The translations under genes and the position numbers were made by a program. 17,666 bases of DNA from JBDTMT01 sp033764095 (GTDB lineage: Bacteria > Desulfobacterota > Binatia > HRBIN30 > CADEER01): contig JANRJF010000239.1 in assembly GCA_033764095.1 (NCBI GenBank), forward strand, positions 1 through 17,666, given 5' to 3'. Below are positions 1 to 7,555 of this stretch, in pieces (position 1 is the first letter of the stretch; each line of letters starts with the position of its first letter). A model generated the notes under the pieces. The model saw only the letters and a list, made by a program, of their open reading frames with translations, made no database searches and was not told the DNA's origin.

Positions 1-1040
1 CCGTACACCACCTGCACCCAGTTGGGCGGCAGCTGCGCCTCGGCGAGCAGGTCCTCGACCAGACCGCTGAGCGGCGTGTGCTCCGACGGCTTGTAGACCA
101 CCGTGTTGCCGGCGGCGAGCGCGCAGGCGATCGGCACGATCGCCTGGTAGAAGGGGTAGTTCCACGGCGAGATGATCAGGATCGTGCCGAGCGGCTCGTA
201 CCAGGTCTGCGAGGTCTTCCCCATCAACGCCAGCGGCGTGTGCTGCTTGTGGTCGGCGAGCGCCTTGGCGGCGTGCGCCTGCAGCCAGGCGAGGTTGTCG
301 AGCACGCCGAAGATCTCCGAGATCAGCGCGTCGGCGCGGCCCTTGCCGGTGTCCTGCTGGATGCGGGTGACGATCTCCTCGCGGCGCCGCAGGATGACGC
401 CGCGCAGCGCGTCGAGGTAGCGCAGCCGATCGGCGAGACTGGTGCGGCGCAGGGCGGCGGCGCCGAGCCGCGCGCGGCTCATCGCCTCGGCGGCGGTCGG
501 ACCGGTGAAGGCGGGCCTCGGCTTGAGTGCGGTCGACACCTGCGGCGGCAGCGGCGCGTCCTCGGCCAGCGGCGGACCGCTGACGTGTGCATCCCAGCCG
601 ATGCCGGCGAGGATCTCGCCGCGCGCGTCGAGGCCCGAGTAGTAGAGCGTCATCACGACGCCCTTCACGCCGATGTTGAGCAGGCGCAGCACGCCGGCGA
701 TCGGCTCGGGGAAGCGGGCGTGACGGTCCATCAACGCCAGCAGGCCGCGGATGGCGATGCGCGGCATGAAGCGGAAGACGGTGAGCAGCAGCGTCACGCC
801 GTCGCGGTCGCTCTGGTTCATGAAGCCGATCATACGATCGGCCTGCTCGGCGCAGCCGGAGGCGGAGAAGCGCGGCATGTCGGCGTCGCCGGGGATCATC
901 AGGTCGCCGACCTTGCGCAGGCCGAGCAGCTGCGTATGCGAGATGGTCGTCGGCTGGGACGGGCGCGGCGGCGGCGCGGCGGCGACCTTGGGCGGCTCGG
1001 GCGACACGGGCTCTGATGTCGAGATGAGCGGTTGGGTCAT
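1..1040 (-). CDS. Aldehyde dehydrogenase with extra N-terminal alcohol-oxidase-like domain (3' end outside window)
   Basis: Partial; 346 codons from an ATG at 1040 down to the window edge with no stop or frameshift. Residues from about 150 onward are a typical ALDH N-terminal half. They include an EPLGTILIISPWNYPF segment, which carries the WN of the catalytic asparagine site, followed by AAGNTVVYKPSEHTPLSG with the NAD-binding lysine. The catalytic Cys and Glu lie outside the window. Residues 1-30 are Pro/Ser-rich and look disordered. Residues about 35-130 (MPRFSASGC..., ...GVVMTLYYSGL..., IGWD) are not part of ordinary ALDHs. They resemble the small domain that precedes the GMC domain in plant and fungal long-chain alcohol oxidases (recalled similarity, not searched). 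The start lies 3 nt after the GMC oxidoreductase stop, so the two are almost certainly co-translated. Inferred role: NAD(P)-dependent oxidation of the aldehyde made by the GMC enzyme. ALDH assignment is sure; the extra domain's identity is moderately sure. Confidence 0.9.
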   Translation of the reverse strand, partial: MTQPLISTSEPVSPEPPKVAAAPPPRPSQPTTISHTQLLGLRKVGDLMIPGDADMPRFSASGCAEQADRMIGFMNQSDRDGVTLLLTVFRFMPRIAIRGLLALMDRHARFPEPIAGVLRLLNIGVKGVVMTLYYSGLDARGEILAGIGWDAHVSGPPLAEDAPLPPQVSTALKPRPAFTGPTAAEAMSRARLGAAALRRTSLADRLRYLDALRGVILRRREEIVTRIQQDTGKGRADALISEIFGVLDNLAWLQAHAAKALADHKQHTPLALMGKTSQTWYEPLGTILIISPWNYPFYQAIVPIACALAAGNTVVYKPSEHTPLSGLVEDLLAEAQLPPNWVQVVY

Positions 1041-1043
1041 GCG

Positions 1044-2438
1044 TCACGCTCGCGCGTCGCTGAGGATCTGCTGCGCCGCCTTGCTGGCCAGCGCCATGAT
1101 CGTCAGCGACGGGTTGATGCCCGGGGCGTCGGGGAAGGTGCTCGAGTCCGCCGCGTAGACGTTGCGGAAGCCGTGCAGGCGGAAGTCGGGCCCGGTCACC
1201 GAGCGCGCGCGGTCGGTGCCAAGGTTGCAGCCGCCCATCAGGTGCAGGCCGATGGCGATGTCACCCTCGATGATCTCCTTGGCGCCGGTGGAGAGGAAGA
1301 TGTTGCGGATCGCCGCCAGGCCGCGGTCGCGGCGGCGGCAGTCCTCGGCGTTGAGCGTCTTCTCGATCACCGGCGCGCCGCGGCGGGTGACGCGGACGCG
1401 CCCCGGCTGCGTGTCGCGCACCGCCACCTCGATGCAGGCGAAGTGGGTGATCTGCCGCATGCGCGCGAGGTGTCGGGCGCCGAAGCCCGGCACCAGCATC
1501 GCCACCGCGACCGGCGGGCCGAAGACGTTCTCCAGCTTGAAGCCGCCGCGCCGGAAGGTGGGGTCGTCGGACTTGTACGACTGCAGCGGTCCGCGGTGCG
1601 CGTTGATCGGCTGGTCGTAGACGCCGAGCGTCATGTACTGTGGGTGGGTGTAGAAGTTCTGTCCCAACGCCGGCAGCTGCTTGTCGAAGCCCGACAGCAG
1701 CAGGAGGCGCGAGTTGCCGATGGCGCCGGCGGCGCAGATCAAGCGGCGGCCGCGATAGCTGGCGGCGCTGCCGTCGCGCCCGACGCCGTGCACGGTGGCG
1801 GTGTCGCCGTCGGCCTCGACGCGCTGCGCCTCGAACTCGGCGACCACTTCCAGTCCGGCGGCGCGGGCGCGGCGCAGCTGCGTCACCGGCATGCTCTGCT
1901 TGCTCTCGATGCGGCAGCCCATCAGGCATTCGATGCAGCAGTTGCCGTCGGCGAAGCGGCAGTCGCGCTGACCGCGCACCAGCGGCGCGCAACGGTAGCC
2001 GTTGGCCGCGAAGCCGCGCTTGAACACCTCGGCATTGCCGTTGGCGTACTGCTCGGGGACGGTGGTGATGCTGACGTTCTGCTCCACCGCCTCGTACCAG
2101 GGGTCGAGCCCGGCGCGCGACAGGTAGTCGATGCCGGAGCGCTCGCGCCACGAGTCGAGCGCGTCGGCGTCGAAACGGTCGAGCAGCGCCTGGTTCACCA
2201 CCGAGCCGCCGCCAACCACCTTCGGCCGCAACAGCCCGATGCGCGCGTCCTTGGTCAGCTCGATACCGCCGCCCCAGTAGAGCTGCGAGTTGGCGTCGAC
2301 CTCGGTACGCGGATAGGTCGCGGCGCTGAAATCACGTCCCGCTTCCAGGATCACGCACTTCAATCCCGCCTGCGTGAGCGCATTGCCGATGAACGCGCCG
2401 GACACCCCGGCACCGACGATGACTGCGTCGTAAATCAT
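1044..2438 (-). CDS. GMC-family FAD-dependent alcohol oxidase/dehydrogenase
   Basis: 464 aa. N-terminal FAD-binding Rossmann motif VGAGVSGAFIG (residues 8-18) followed by an acidic strand end at LEAG (31-34). The GMC signature region is PKVVGGGSVVNQAL (72-85). The C-terminal catalytic block has HLMGG (399-403) with the presumed base His399, then AADSSTFPDAPGINPSLT (429-446), with Asn442 where GMC enzymes carry the second His/Asn. A cysteine cluster lies at residues 160-175 (C160, C167, C168, C171, C175: NCCIECLMGCRIESKQS). A comparable Cys-rich stretch is known in long-chain alcohol oxidases. The protein lacks the N-terminal domain of those oxidases; a similar domain instead sits on the ALDH encoded 3 nt downstream. 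Expected chemistry is oxidation of a primary alcohol to an aldehyde. The substrate cannot be read from sequence. No signal peptide or membrane segment is evident. Confidence 0.92.
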   Translation of the reverse strand: MIYDAVIVGAGVSGAFIGNALTQAGLKCVILEAGRDFSAATYPRTEVDANSQLYWGGGIELTKDARIGLLRPKVVGGGSVVNQALLDRFDADALDSWRERSGIDYLSRAGLDPWYEAVEQNVSITTVPEQYANGNAEVFKRGFAANGYRCAPLVRGQRDCRFADGNCCIECLMGCRIESKQSMPVTQLRRARAAGLEVVAEFEAQRVEADGDTATVHGVGRDGSAASYRGRRLICAAGAIGNSRLLLLSGFDKQLPALGQNFYTHPQYMTLGVYDQPINAHRGPLQSYKSDDPTFRRGGFKLENVFGPPVAVAMLVPGFGARHLARMRQITHFACIEVAVRDTQPGRVRVTRRGAPVIEKTLNAEDCRRRDRGLAAIRNIFLSTGAKEIIEGDIAIGLHLMGGCNLGTDRARSVTGPDFRLHGFRNVYAADSSTFPDAPGINPSLTIMALASKAAQQILSDARA

Positions 2439-2458
2439 AAGAGGGAAGGAAACAGCTT

Positions 2459-2568
2459 AACCACAGATGAACACGGATGAACACAGATGGGGATGAGCCC
2501 AGCGCTCCGGCCCCCCCGGCCCGGAATCAGCCAATTCTATCTGTGTTTATCCGTGTTCATCCGTGGTT
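2459..2568. repeat. Intergenic inverted repeat 1 (GATGAACAC type)
   Basis: Left arm 2459-2489 and right arm 2539-2568 are reverse complements over about 30 nt with one or two mismatches, around a 49-nt GC-rich spacer. Each arm is built from a 10-nt unit CACRGATGAA repeated nearly three times. It fills the gap between the acetoacetate-decarboxylase-family gene and the GMC gene, both on the minus strand. It could form a strong hairpin in RNA and act as a terminator or 3'-end stabiliser for the upstream gene. Confidence 0.9.
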
Positions 2569-2579
2569 CCGTTCTGGCT

Positions 2580-3320
2580 TCAGAGGGGAACTGCGGCGTC
2601 GAAGCGGCCCTGCATGCGCTCCATCCACATGGTCATCAGGGCGCGCTTGGGCAGGCCGAGGCTGCGCAGCTCATCGGCGATCGGATGGCTGCCGAGGCTG
2701 AGCTCGGCGCCGCCGAGGTGGAAGCCGGCGCCGTCCGCCTTGGAGGTGAACGGCGTGGCGTGCGCGACGCCGTGGATCAGCGAGTAGGTGACCAGGTGCT
2801 GCTCGGGCAGGGCGCGGGCGCCGCCGGCCGGCAGGCTGAGGGTCAGCACGTGCTGGCCGTCCATCGTCAGGGTGCAGGTGAGGCGCTCGGGGCGGCGGGC
2901 GAAGTCGATCTGCTGGATCGTCTTGGGGAAACCCCAGATGGTCTCGCCGGCCTCGCGGGTGAAGGCGCCGTCGACCGGCAGGTGGCGGATGTAGGTCGGC
3001 ACCGCGCCGCGGAAGAAGTCCTTCACCGTGCCGAGGATGCCGTGCCGCTCGCCGCGCTGGCGGACGAAGAACGCGATCGACACCTCGTGATACTGGCCGA
3101 GGTCGTTGTCGCGGTAGTCGATCACCGCCAGGCTGAGCAGCGCCTTGCCCGGCCAGATCAGCGCCGGCTCGAAGGCGTCGGGGATCAGCCGCCGCGCCGC
3201 CGCCGCGTCGACCGCGTAGGTCGCCGCGCCGGAGCTGGCGTCGCGCACCATCACCGGCAGGCGCACCTCCTGCCCCTGGATCGAGTACGTGTCGCTGCGC
3301 GCCGCCGGCATCGCGTTCAT
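2580..3320 (-). CDS. Acetoacetate decarboxylase family protein
   Basis: 246 aa. The start is the ATG at 3320 because GGAGGG lies 6-7 nt upstream; a longer reading begins inside the repeat (MFIC...) and is rejected. Family features: an N-terminal strand region with RRLIPDAFEP (43-52), a central YHEVSIAFFVRQRG (77-90), and the ETIWGFPKTIQQIDF block (126-140). Lys133 aligns with the Schiff-base lysine of clostridial acetoacetate decarboxylase. The usual second lysine next to it (the pKa-lowering partner in the classic enzyme) is Thr here. So true acetoacetate decarboxylation is doubtful; many family members do other Schiff-base chemistry. Length matches the family (about 245 aa). It is transcribed toward the GMC/ALDH pair across inverted repeat 1, and a shared catabolic role is possible but unproven. 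Confidence 0.85.
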   Translation of the reverse strand: MNAMPAARSDTYSIQGQEVRLPVMVRDASSGAATYAVDAAAARRLIPDAFEPALIWPGKALLSLAVIDYRDNDLGQYHEVSIAFFVRQRGERHGILGTVKDFFRGAVPTYIRHLPVDGAFTREAGETIWGFPKTIQQIDFARRPERLTCTLTMDGQHVLTLSLPAGGARALPEQHLVTYSLIHGVAHATPFTSKADGAGFHLGGAELSLGSHPIADELRSLGLPKRALMTMWMERMQGRFDAAVPL

Positions 3321-3350
3321 GGTCGTCCCTCCAACCAGAGAAAAAAAGAG

Positions 3351-3460
3351 ACCACAGATGAACACAGATGAACACCGATGGCTACGGCGAGGCCGCGACG
3401 GTGCGCTTCAACCGCAACGCCTCCGTGGCCCTCTGTGTTTATCCGTGCTCATCTGTGGCT
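3351..3460. repeat. Intergenic inverted repeat 2 (GATGAACAC type) in a divergent gap
   Basis: Left arm about 3351-3380 and right arm 3431-3460 are imperfect reverse complements (roughly 28 nt, four to five mismatches) of the same 10-nt-unit family. The gap lies between two divergently transcribed genes, so it has two promoters and no gene ends. A pure terminator role is therefore excluded for this copy. The repeat takes up about 110 of the 153 bp between the start codons, so promoters for both neighbours must lie in or directly against it. Confidence 0.85.
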
Positions 3461-3473
3461 AAGCTTTTCTGAG

Positions 3474-4283
3474 ATGATTCCTCCTCGAGTGCTGACGATC
3501 GCGGGCTCCGACTCCAGCGGCGGGGCCGGGATCCAGGCGGATCTGAAGACGTTCACCGTATTCCGCACCTACGGGATGAGCGCGATCACGGCGCTGACGG
3601 CGCAGAACACGCGCGGCGTCGCCGGCATCCTGGCGGTGGCACCGGAGTTCGTGCGCGCGCAGATCGACGCGGTGGCGAGCGACATCGGGGTCGACGCCAC
3701 CAAGACCGGCATGCTGGCGACGCGCGAGATCATCGCCGCGGTCGCCGACGCGGTGCGCGCGCATCGACTGGCGCCGCTGGTGGTCGATCCGGTGATGGTG
3801 GCGCAGAGCGGCGCGCGCCTGCTCGCCGACGACGCGCGCGATGCGCTGCTGCGCGAGCTGCTGCCGCTGGCCGCGGTGGTGACGCCGAACCTGCCGGAGG
3901 CCGAGGCGCTGCTCGACGTGCGCATCGCCGACCTCGCCGCCATGCGCGACGCGGCGCGCCGCTTGGTCGACCTCGGTGCGCGCGCCGCGCTGGTGAAGGG
4001 CGGTCACCTCGACGGTGCCGAGTCGGTGGACGTGCTGCACGACGGCAGCCATCTGCACGAGCTGCGCGCGCCGCGCATCGCCACCCCGCACACGCACGGC
4101 ACCGGCTGCATGACCGCCGCTGCGCTCACCGCCTGCCTGGCGCGCGGCCAGTCGCTGCTCGACGCCGCCCACACCGCCAAGCGCTTCATCACCGCCGCCA
4201 TCACCCACGGACTGGCGATCGGCCACGGCAACGGTCCGGCGAACCCGCTGGCGTGGTTGGAGGACGAAGAAGGCCACCGATGA
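3474..4283 (+). CDS. thiD: Hydroxymethylpyrimidine (phosphate) kinase ThiD
   Basis: 269 aa from the ATG at 3474. The upstream in-frame extension is repeat-derived and was rejected. Ribokinase-like fold: substrate-binding start VLTIAGSDSSGGAGIQADLK (6-25), TKTGML (77-82), VVDPVMVAQSGARLL (103-117), VVTPNLPEAEALL (135-147) and the anion-hole motif THGTGCM (207-213). It phosphorylates HMP and HMP-P with ATP in thiamin biosynthesis in the cytoplasm. Length is typical. No strong Shine-Dalgarno is visible; only GAG directly precedes the ATG. No TPP riboswitch is apparent upstream and no other thiamin genes are in the window. The stop codon TGA is supplied by the left arm of inverted repeat 3, so the last codons (GHR) are repeat-derived. 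Confidence 0.95.
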   Translation: MIPPRVLTIAGSDSSGGAGIQADLKTFTVFRTYGMSAITALTAQNTRGVAGILAVAPEFVRAQIDAVASDIGVDATKTGMLATREIIAAVADAVRAHRLAPLVVDPVMVAQSGARLLADDARDALLRELLPLAAVVTPNLPEAEALLDVRIADLAAMRDAARRLVDLGARAALVKGGHLDGAESVDVLHDGSHLHELRAPRIATPHTHGTGCMTAAALTACLARGQSLLDAAHTAKRFITAAITHGLAIGHGNGPANPLAWLEDEEGHR

Positions 4284-4453
4284 ACACGGAGACACACAGA
4301 TGACCACGGAGGCGCGCGGGTCGTGATGTAAACGCACACCACTCAGACGGCGACTCTGTGACCGAAAGAGATTCCGAGCTGACCTGAGTGTGGCGACGTA
4401 CTCATACGCCCGCGTCCGTGGTCATCTGTGTGTATCTGTGTTCATCTGTGGCC
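4271..4453. repeat. Intergenic inverted repeat 3 with long arms, overlapping the thiD stop
   Basis: Left arm 4271-4310 and right arm 4415-4453 pair over 39 nt with about three mismatches, the longest arms in the window. The spacer is about 104 nt and holds no ORF or motif I recognise. The left arm contains the last codons and TGA of thiD. The right arm ends 22 nt before the LLM oxidoreductase start. The gap is between tandem plus-strand genes. Confidence 0.9.
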
Positions 4454-4475
4454 AATCTTTTGACCGGGGGGAACG

Positions 4476-5393
4476 ATGGCGCGAGTCGAGTTCGGCGTGA
4501 TGCTGCCGCAGATCAAGCGCGGCTGGGATGAGACCAAGGCGGCGGCGCTGGCGATGGACCAGCTCGGCTACCACTCGGTGTGGTTCAACGATCACCTCTA
4601 CGGCATCCCGATGCCGGCGATACCGATCATGGAGGCGTGGACCGCGCTGTCGGCGGTCGGCGCGATCACCGAGAAGGTCGAGCTCGGCACGCTGGTGACG
4701 CCGATCGGCTTCCGCAACCCGGCGCTGCTGGCGAAGATGGTGGCGACGCTCGACGGCATCAGCAACGGGCGCGTCATCGTCGGTCTCGGCAGTGGCTGGT
4801 TCGCGCAGGAGTTCCACGGCTACGGCATCGACTTCCCGCCGGTGCAGGATCGCCTGCGCCAGTTGGACGAGGGCATCCAGCTGATGCGCCGCATGTGGAG
4901 CGAGGAGCAGGTGACCTTCACGGGCCGCTACTACAAGACCGAGGAGGTCTTCTGCGCGCCGAAGCCGGTGCGCACGCCGCCGATCATGATCGGCGGCGGC
5001 GGCGAGAAGGTGCTGCTCAAGCTGGTCGCCAAGCACGCCGACATCTGGAACAACCTCGCCGTCAACCTGGAGCAGCTGAGCCACAAGGCGTCGGTGCTGC
5101 GCCGCCATTGCGAGGCGATCGGCCGCGATCCGGCGACGCTGCGCCTCTCACAGCAGACCATGGTGGTGATCGGCAGCGACGCCGCCGACGCCGAGGCCAA
5201 GGTGACCAAGGCGCAGCGCATCTACGGCGGCCACATGGGCACCGGCATCGCCGGTACGCCGCAGCAGTGCATCGACACCATCGGCAGACTGCACGCGCAG
5301 GGCGTCTCGCTGATCATGGTCGAGTTCTTCGGCCGCGACATCCGCGAGCCGGCGCAGCTGTTCGCCGAGACGGTGCTGCCGGCGTTCGCGTGA
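4476..5393 (+). CDS. LLM-class (luciferase-like) F420/flavin-dependent oxidoreductase
   Basis: 305 aa TIM-barrel protein. The start is supported by GGGGGGAAC just upstream. Motifs: VEFGVMLPQ (4-11), SVWFNDHLYG (34-43), LGTLVTPIGFRNPALLAKMVATLDGISNGRVIVGLGSGWF (split over residues 70-109, with the family-typical DGISNGR and GLGSGW), RYYKTEEVFCAPKPV (151-165), PPIMIGGGGEKVL (168-180) and a C-terminal GTPQQCIDTI segment. These are the hallmarks of bacterial luciferase-like enzymes, many of which use F420. Cofactor choice (F420 or FMN) cannot be decided from the sequence. The substrate is unknown. It stands alone between two inverted repeats, with no F420-biosynthesis gene nearby. Confidence 0.9.
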   Translation: MARVEFGVMLPQIKRGWDETKAAALAMDQLGYHSVWFNDHLYGIPMPAIPIMEAWTALSAVGAITEKVELGTLVTPIGFRNPALLAKMVATLDGISNGRVIVGLGSGWFAQEFHGYGIDFPPVQDRLRQLDEGIQLMRRMWSEEQVTFTGRYYKTEEVFCAPKPVRTPPIMIGGGGEKVLLKLVAKHADIWNNLAVNLEQLSHKASVLRRHCEAIGRDPATLRLSQQTMVVIGSDAADAEAKVTKAQRIYGGHMGTGIAGTPQQCIDTIGRLHAQGVSLIMVEFFGRDIREPAQLFAETVLPAFA

Positions 5394-5404
5394 GGAAGCA
5401 CGCT

Positions 5405-5503
5405 CACCACGGATGAACCCAGAGAACCACAGCGTGGACGGAGGGTGTCATCTCGCGATGAACGTGTCCGTGTTCTCTGTGCTGCTCTGTGTGTTCTGTG
5501 GAT
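5405..5503. repeat. Intergenic inverted repeat 4 at a convergent gene junction
   Basis: Imperfect arms around 5405-5440 and 5465-5503, both of the CCACRGA/AGAGAACCAC variety. At the centre is a perfect small hairpin: TCATC at 5448-5452, loop TCGC, GATGA at 5457-5461. It fills the gap between two convergent genes, ending at the histidine-kinase stop codon, and could serve as a bidirectional terminator. The centre is nearly identical to that of inverted repeat 6. Confidence 0.75.
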
Positions 5504-7444
5504 TCAGTCCGCAGCCGCGACTGGCAGCGTGAAACGGAACAAGGTGCCGGCCGCGGTGCTCTCGAGGATCAGCTCGCCGCCGTGCGCGGCGACGATCGAG
5601 CGGCTGATCGCCAGCCCCATGCCGAGGCCGTTCGGTTTGGTGGTCATGAACGGCTCGAAGACGTGCGGCGCAACGCGCGGGTCGATGCCGCTGCCGCGGT
5701 CGTGCACGGCGACCTCGACGGCCGCGGCGCCGGCCGCGGCGACGCGCACCTCGACGCTGCGATCGGCCGCCGCGGCGCACGCGTCGATGGCGTTGAGCAA
5801 CAGGTTCAGTACCACCTGCTCGACCTGAATCGGGTCGACCCGCACCGCCGGCAGCGCCGGCGCCGCGACCACCCGCAGCGTGACGTGCCGCGCGCGCGCC
5901 GGCGGCATCGCGATCTCCACCGCCGCCTGCACGATCTGGGTGACGTCGGCGAGCGCGTGCGGACTGTTCTCCTTGCGCAGCAGCTCGCGCACGCGGCGGG
6001 TGATCTCGCCGGCGCGCAGCGCCTCGCTGGCGATGGCGTTGAGCGTCGGCAGCAGCTCGCTCGCAGTGGCGCCGGCCTCGATGCGGCGTCGGCAGCCCTG
6101 CGCGTAATTGGCAATCGCGCCGAGCGGCTGATTCACCTCGTGCGCCAGGCTGGCGGTCAGCTCGCCCATGGTGTGCAGCCGCAGCACGTGCGCCAGCTCG
6201 GCGTGGTGCAGGCGCGCCTCCTGCTCGGCGCGGCGCAGCTCGGTGATGTCCTTGCCAAACACCGTCACGCCGGTCACCTGGCCGTCCTGCACGGTGGGAT
6301 TGAGCGCGACCAGGAAGTGATGCGTCACGTCGCCGATGGTCAGCTCCTCCTCGGTGTCGTAGCGCTCACCTTCGAGGGCGCGGCGGAAGCGCGCCGTCCA
6401 GCGCGCGACGAATTCGGGATCCGCCAGGCCGCGCGCCGAGCCCACGTCCGGCGTGCGGCCGAAGACCTTGGTGACGTGGTCGCGCAGCACGCTGTTGAGC
6501 GCGATGATATGCAGGTTGCGGTCGATGGCGCAGATCGGATCGGAGCTGCTTTCGATCACCGCGACGAGCGTCGCCTCGGAGCGGCGCAGCTCCGACTCGA
6601 TGCGCTTGCGCTCGGTGATGTCGGTGGAGATGCCGCAGACGCCGTACACCACGCCGTCGCGGTCGCGCAGCGGAAACTTGATCGACAGGTAGGTGCGCTC
6701 GACTCCCTCGCCGTCGACCACGACCTCCTCGAACTGCATCGAGCGCTCCGCCGCCAGCACCTGCGCATCGTTGGCGCGCACCATGTCCGCCTGGGCCGCC
6801 GGCATGACGGCATAGTCGTCGCGCGCCTCGACCGGCGTGCCGGTGGCGTCGAACAGCGCGCTGACGCGATCGCTGCTGAGCAGGTACCGGCCGGTCAGAT
6901 CCTTCAGATAAATGGCAGCGGAGGAGTTGTTGACCAGGTCGCTGAGCGTGCGTTCGGCGCGCTGGCGCGCGGCCTGCTCGCGCAGCAGGGCGCGGCCGGC
7001 ATCCGCCAGGCGCTGCTCGTCGGACGGCACGGCGCGGCCGAGCACGCCGGCGATCGCGCCGCCGGCGTCGCGCAACGGCTCAATGCGACACGCGAAGACG
7101 ACGCCGGCGATGGCTACCGCATACTCGGCCGGCTCGCCGCGCAGCGCCTGCTGGTGCGCCGCCAACGCCGCCGGCGTCGCGGCGGGAGCGAGCGGTGAGT
7201 CTGCGATCGGCGCGCCGAGTGGCAATCCGAGCCGCGCCGCCGCCGCGCCGGCGATGAACCGACAGCGCAGCGCCGGGTCGGCCGTCCACAGCACCCCGGG
7301 GGCCTGCGCCAACAGCGCGTCGAGCAGAGCGGGATTGTCGGCGGGATGCAGCACGAGTCGGCTTGCTGGAATGGCGCAGCGCGGGCGACGTCGCGGCACC
7401 ACCTGTACAGCGGGTCGATAGTACGCGCTGCTGGCCAGCAGCAA
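5504..7444 (-). CDS. Soluble multi-PAS sensor histidine kinase
   Basis: Up to 646 aa if the TTG at 7444 is used. No ATG exists in the first 200 codons, and GTG codons 15, 16 and 31 are alternative starts; none has a clear Shine-Dalgarno, so the N-terminus is uncertain. Domains: a divergent PAS-like region (about 38-140), a short coiled linker (140-168), PAS with PAC end (169-280, ending GVCGISTDITERKRIE), PAS with PAC end (290-405, ending GVTVFGKDITELRRAE) and the dimerisation/phosphoacceptor helix MGELTASLAHEVNQPLGAI with His435. The ATPase domain has the N-box VVLNLLLNAIDA (Asn551), HDRGSGID (581-588) and FEPFMTTKPNGLGMGLAI. The AHEVNQPL signature belongs to the FixL/NtrB/DctB-like group. 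There is no transmembrane segment, so sensing is presumably cytoplasmic. No response regulator is adjacent, so it is an orphan in this window. Confidence 0.93.
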   Translation of the reverse strand: MLLASSAYYRPAVQVVPRRRPRCAIPASRLVLHPADNPALLDALLAQAPGVLWTADPALRCRFIAGAAAARLGLPLGAPIADSPLAPAATPAALAAHQQALRGEPAEYAVAIAGVVFACRIEPLRDAGGAIAGVLGRAVPSDEQRLADAGRALLREQAARQRAERTLSDLVNNSSAAIYLKDLTGRYLLSSDRVSALFDATGTPVEARDDYAVMPAAQADMVRANDAQVLAAERSMQFEEVVVDGEGVERTYLSIKFPLRDRDGVVYGVCGISTDITERKRIESELRRSEATLVAVIESSSDPICAIDRNLHIIALNSVLRDHVTKVFGRTPDVGSARGLADPEFVARWTARFRRALEGERYDTEEELTIGDVTHHFLVALNPTVQDGQVTGVTVFGKDITELRRAEQEARLHHAELAHVLRLHTMGELTASLAHEVNQPLGAIANYAQGCRRRIEAGATASELLPTLNAIASEALRAGEITRRVRELLRKENSPHALADVTQIVQAAVEIAMPPARARHVTLRVVAAPALPAVRVDPIQVEQVVLNLLLNAIDACAAAADRSVEVRVAAAGAAAVEVAVHDRGSGIDPRVAPHVFEPFMTTKPNGLGMGLAISRSIVAAHGGELILESTAAGTLFRFTLPVAAAD

Positions 7445-7555
7445 GCGACTTCTGGCCCCGGGCTCACGGGATTGGCGGAGGCGCCAGGCGCTGCGCTATC
7501 AGCCGGACCGGATGCAGGCGGTCTGGCACGCGCCTATGCGGCGCGAGGAGCGGCA
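7445..7555. promoter_or_regulatory. Divergent intergenic region, kinase/fucosidase
   Basis: 111 bp between divergent start codons; it must contain promoters for both genes unless the kinase starts further downstream. The only site I can support is GAGGAG at about 7545-7550, the ribosome-binding site of the fucosidase. Unlike most gaps here it carries no long inverted repeat. No convincing -35/-10 pair was found. Confidence 0.4.

Noticed and set aside
78..2480. Long plus-strand open frames opposite the ALDH and GMC genes (78-1016 and 1032-2480)
   Set aside because: They are codon-aligned mirror frames of GC-rich genes, rich in Arg/Ala/His with no recognisable domain, and end in the repeat. 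The minus-strand proteins match known families end to end.
2459..2568. CRISPR-like appearance of the CACRGATGAA repeats
   Set aside because: Units are only 10 nt, directly abutting without unique spacers, arranged as mirrored arms, and scattered between genes; no cas genes are present.
3321..3375. Longer start of the acetoacetate-decarboxylase-family gene (MFICGLF...) and short proteins starting in repeats
   Set aside because: The extra residues come from the palindrome arm; a good ribosome-binding site precedes the internal ATG at 3320.
3461..3476. TPP riboswitch upstream of thiD
   Set aside because: The gap is almost entirely palindrome and shows no conserved TPP-aptamer sequence blocks.
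5489..7198. 569-codon plus-strand open frame opposite the histidine kinase
   Set aside because: Low-complexity Arg/Ala/Gly composition, no motif, and the opposite strand encodes an intact kinase.
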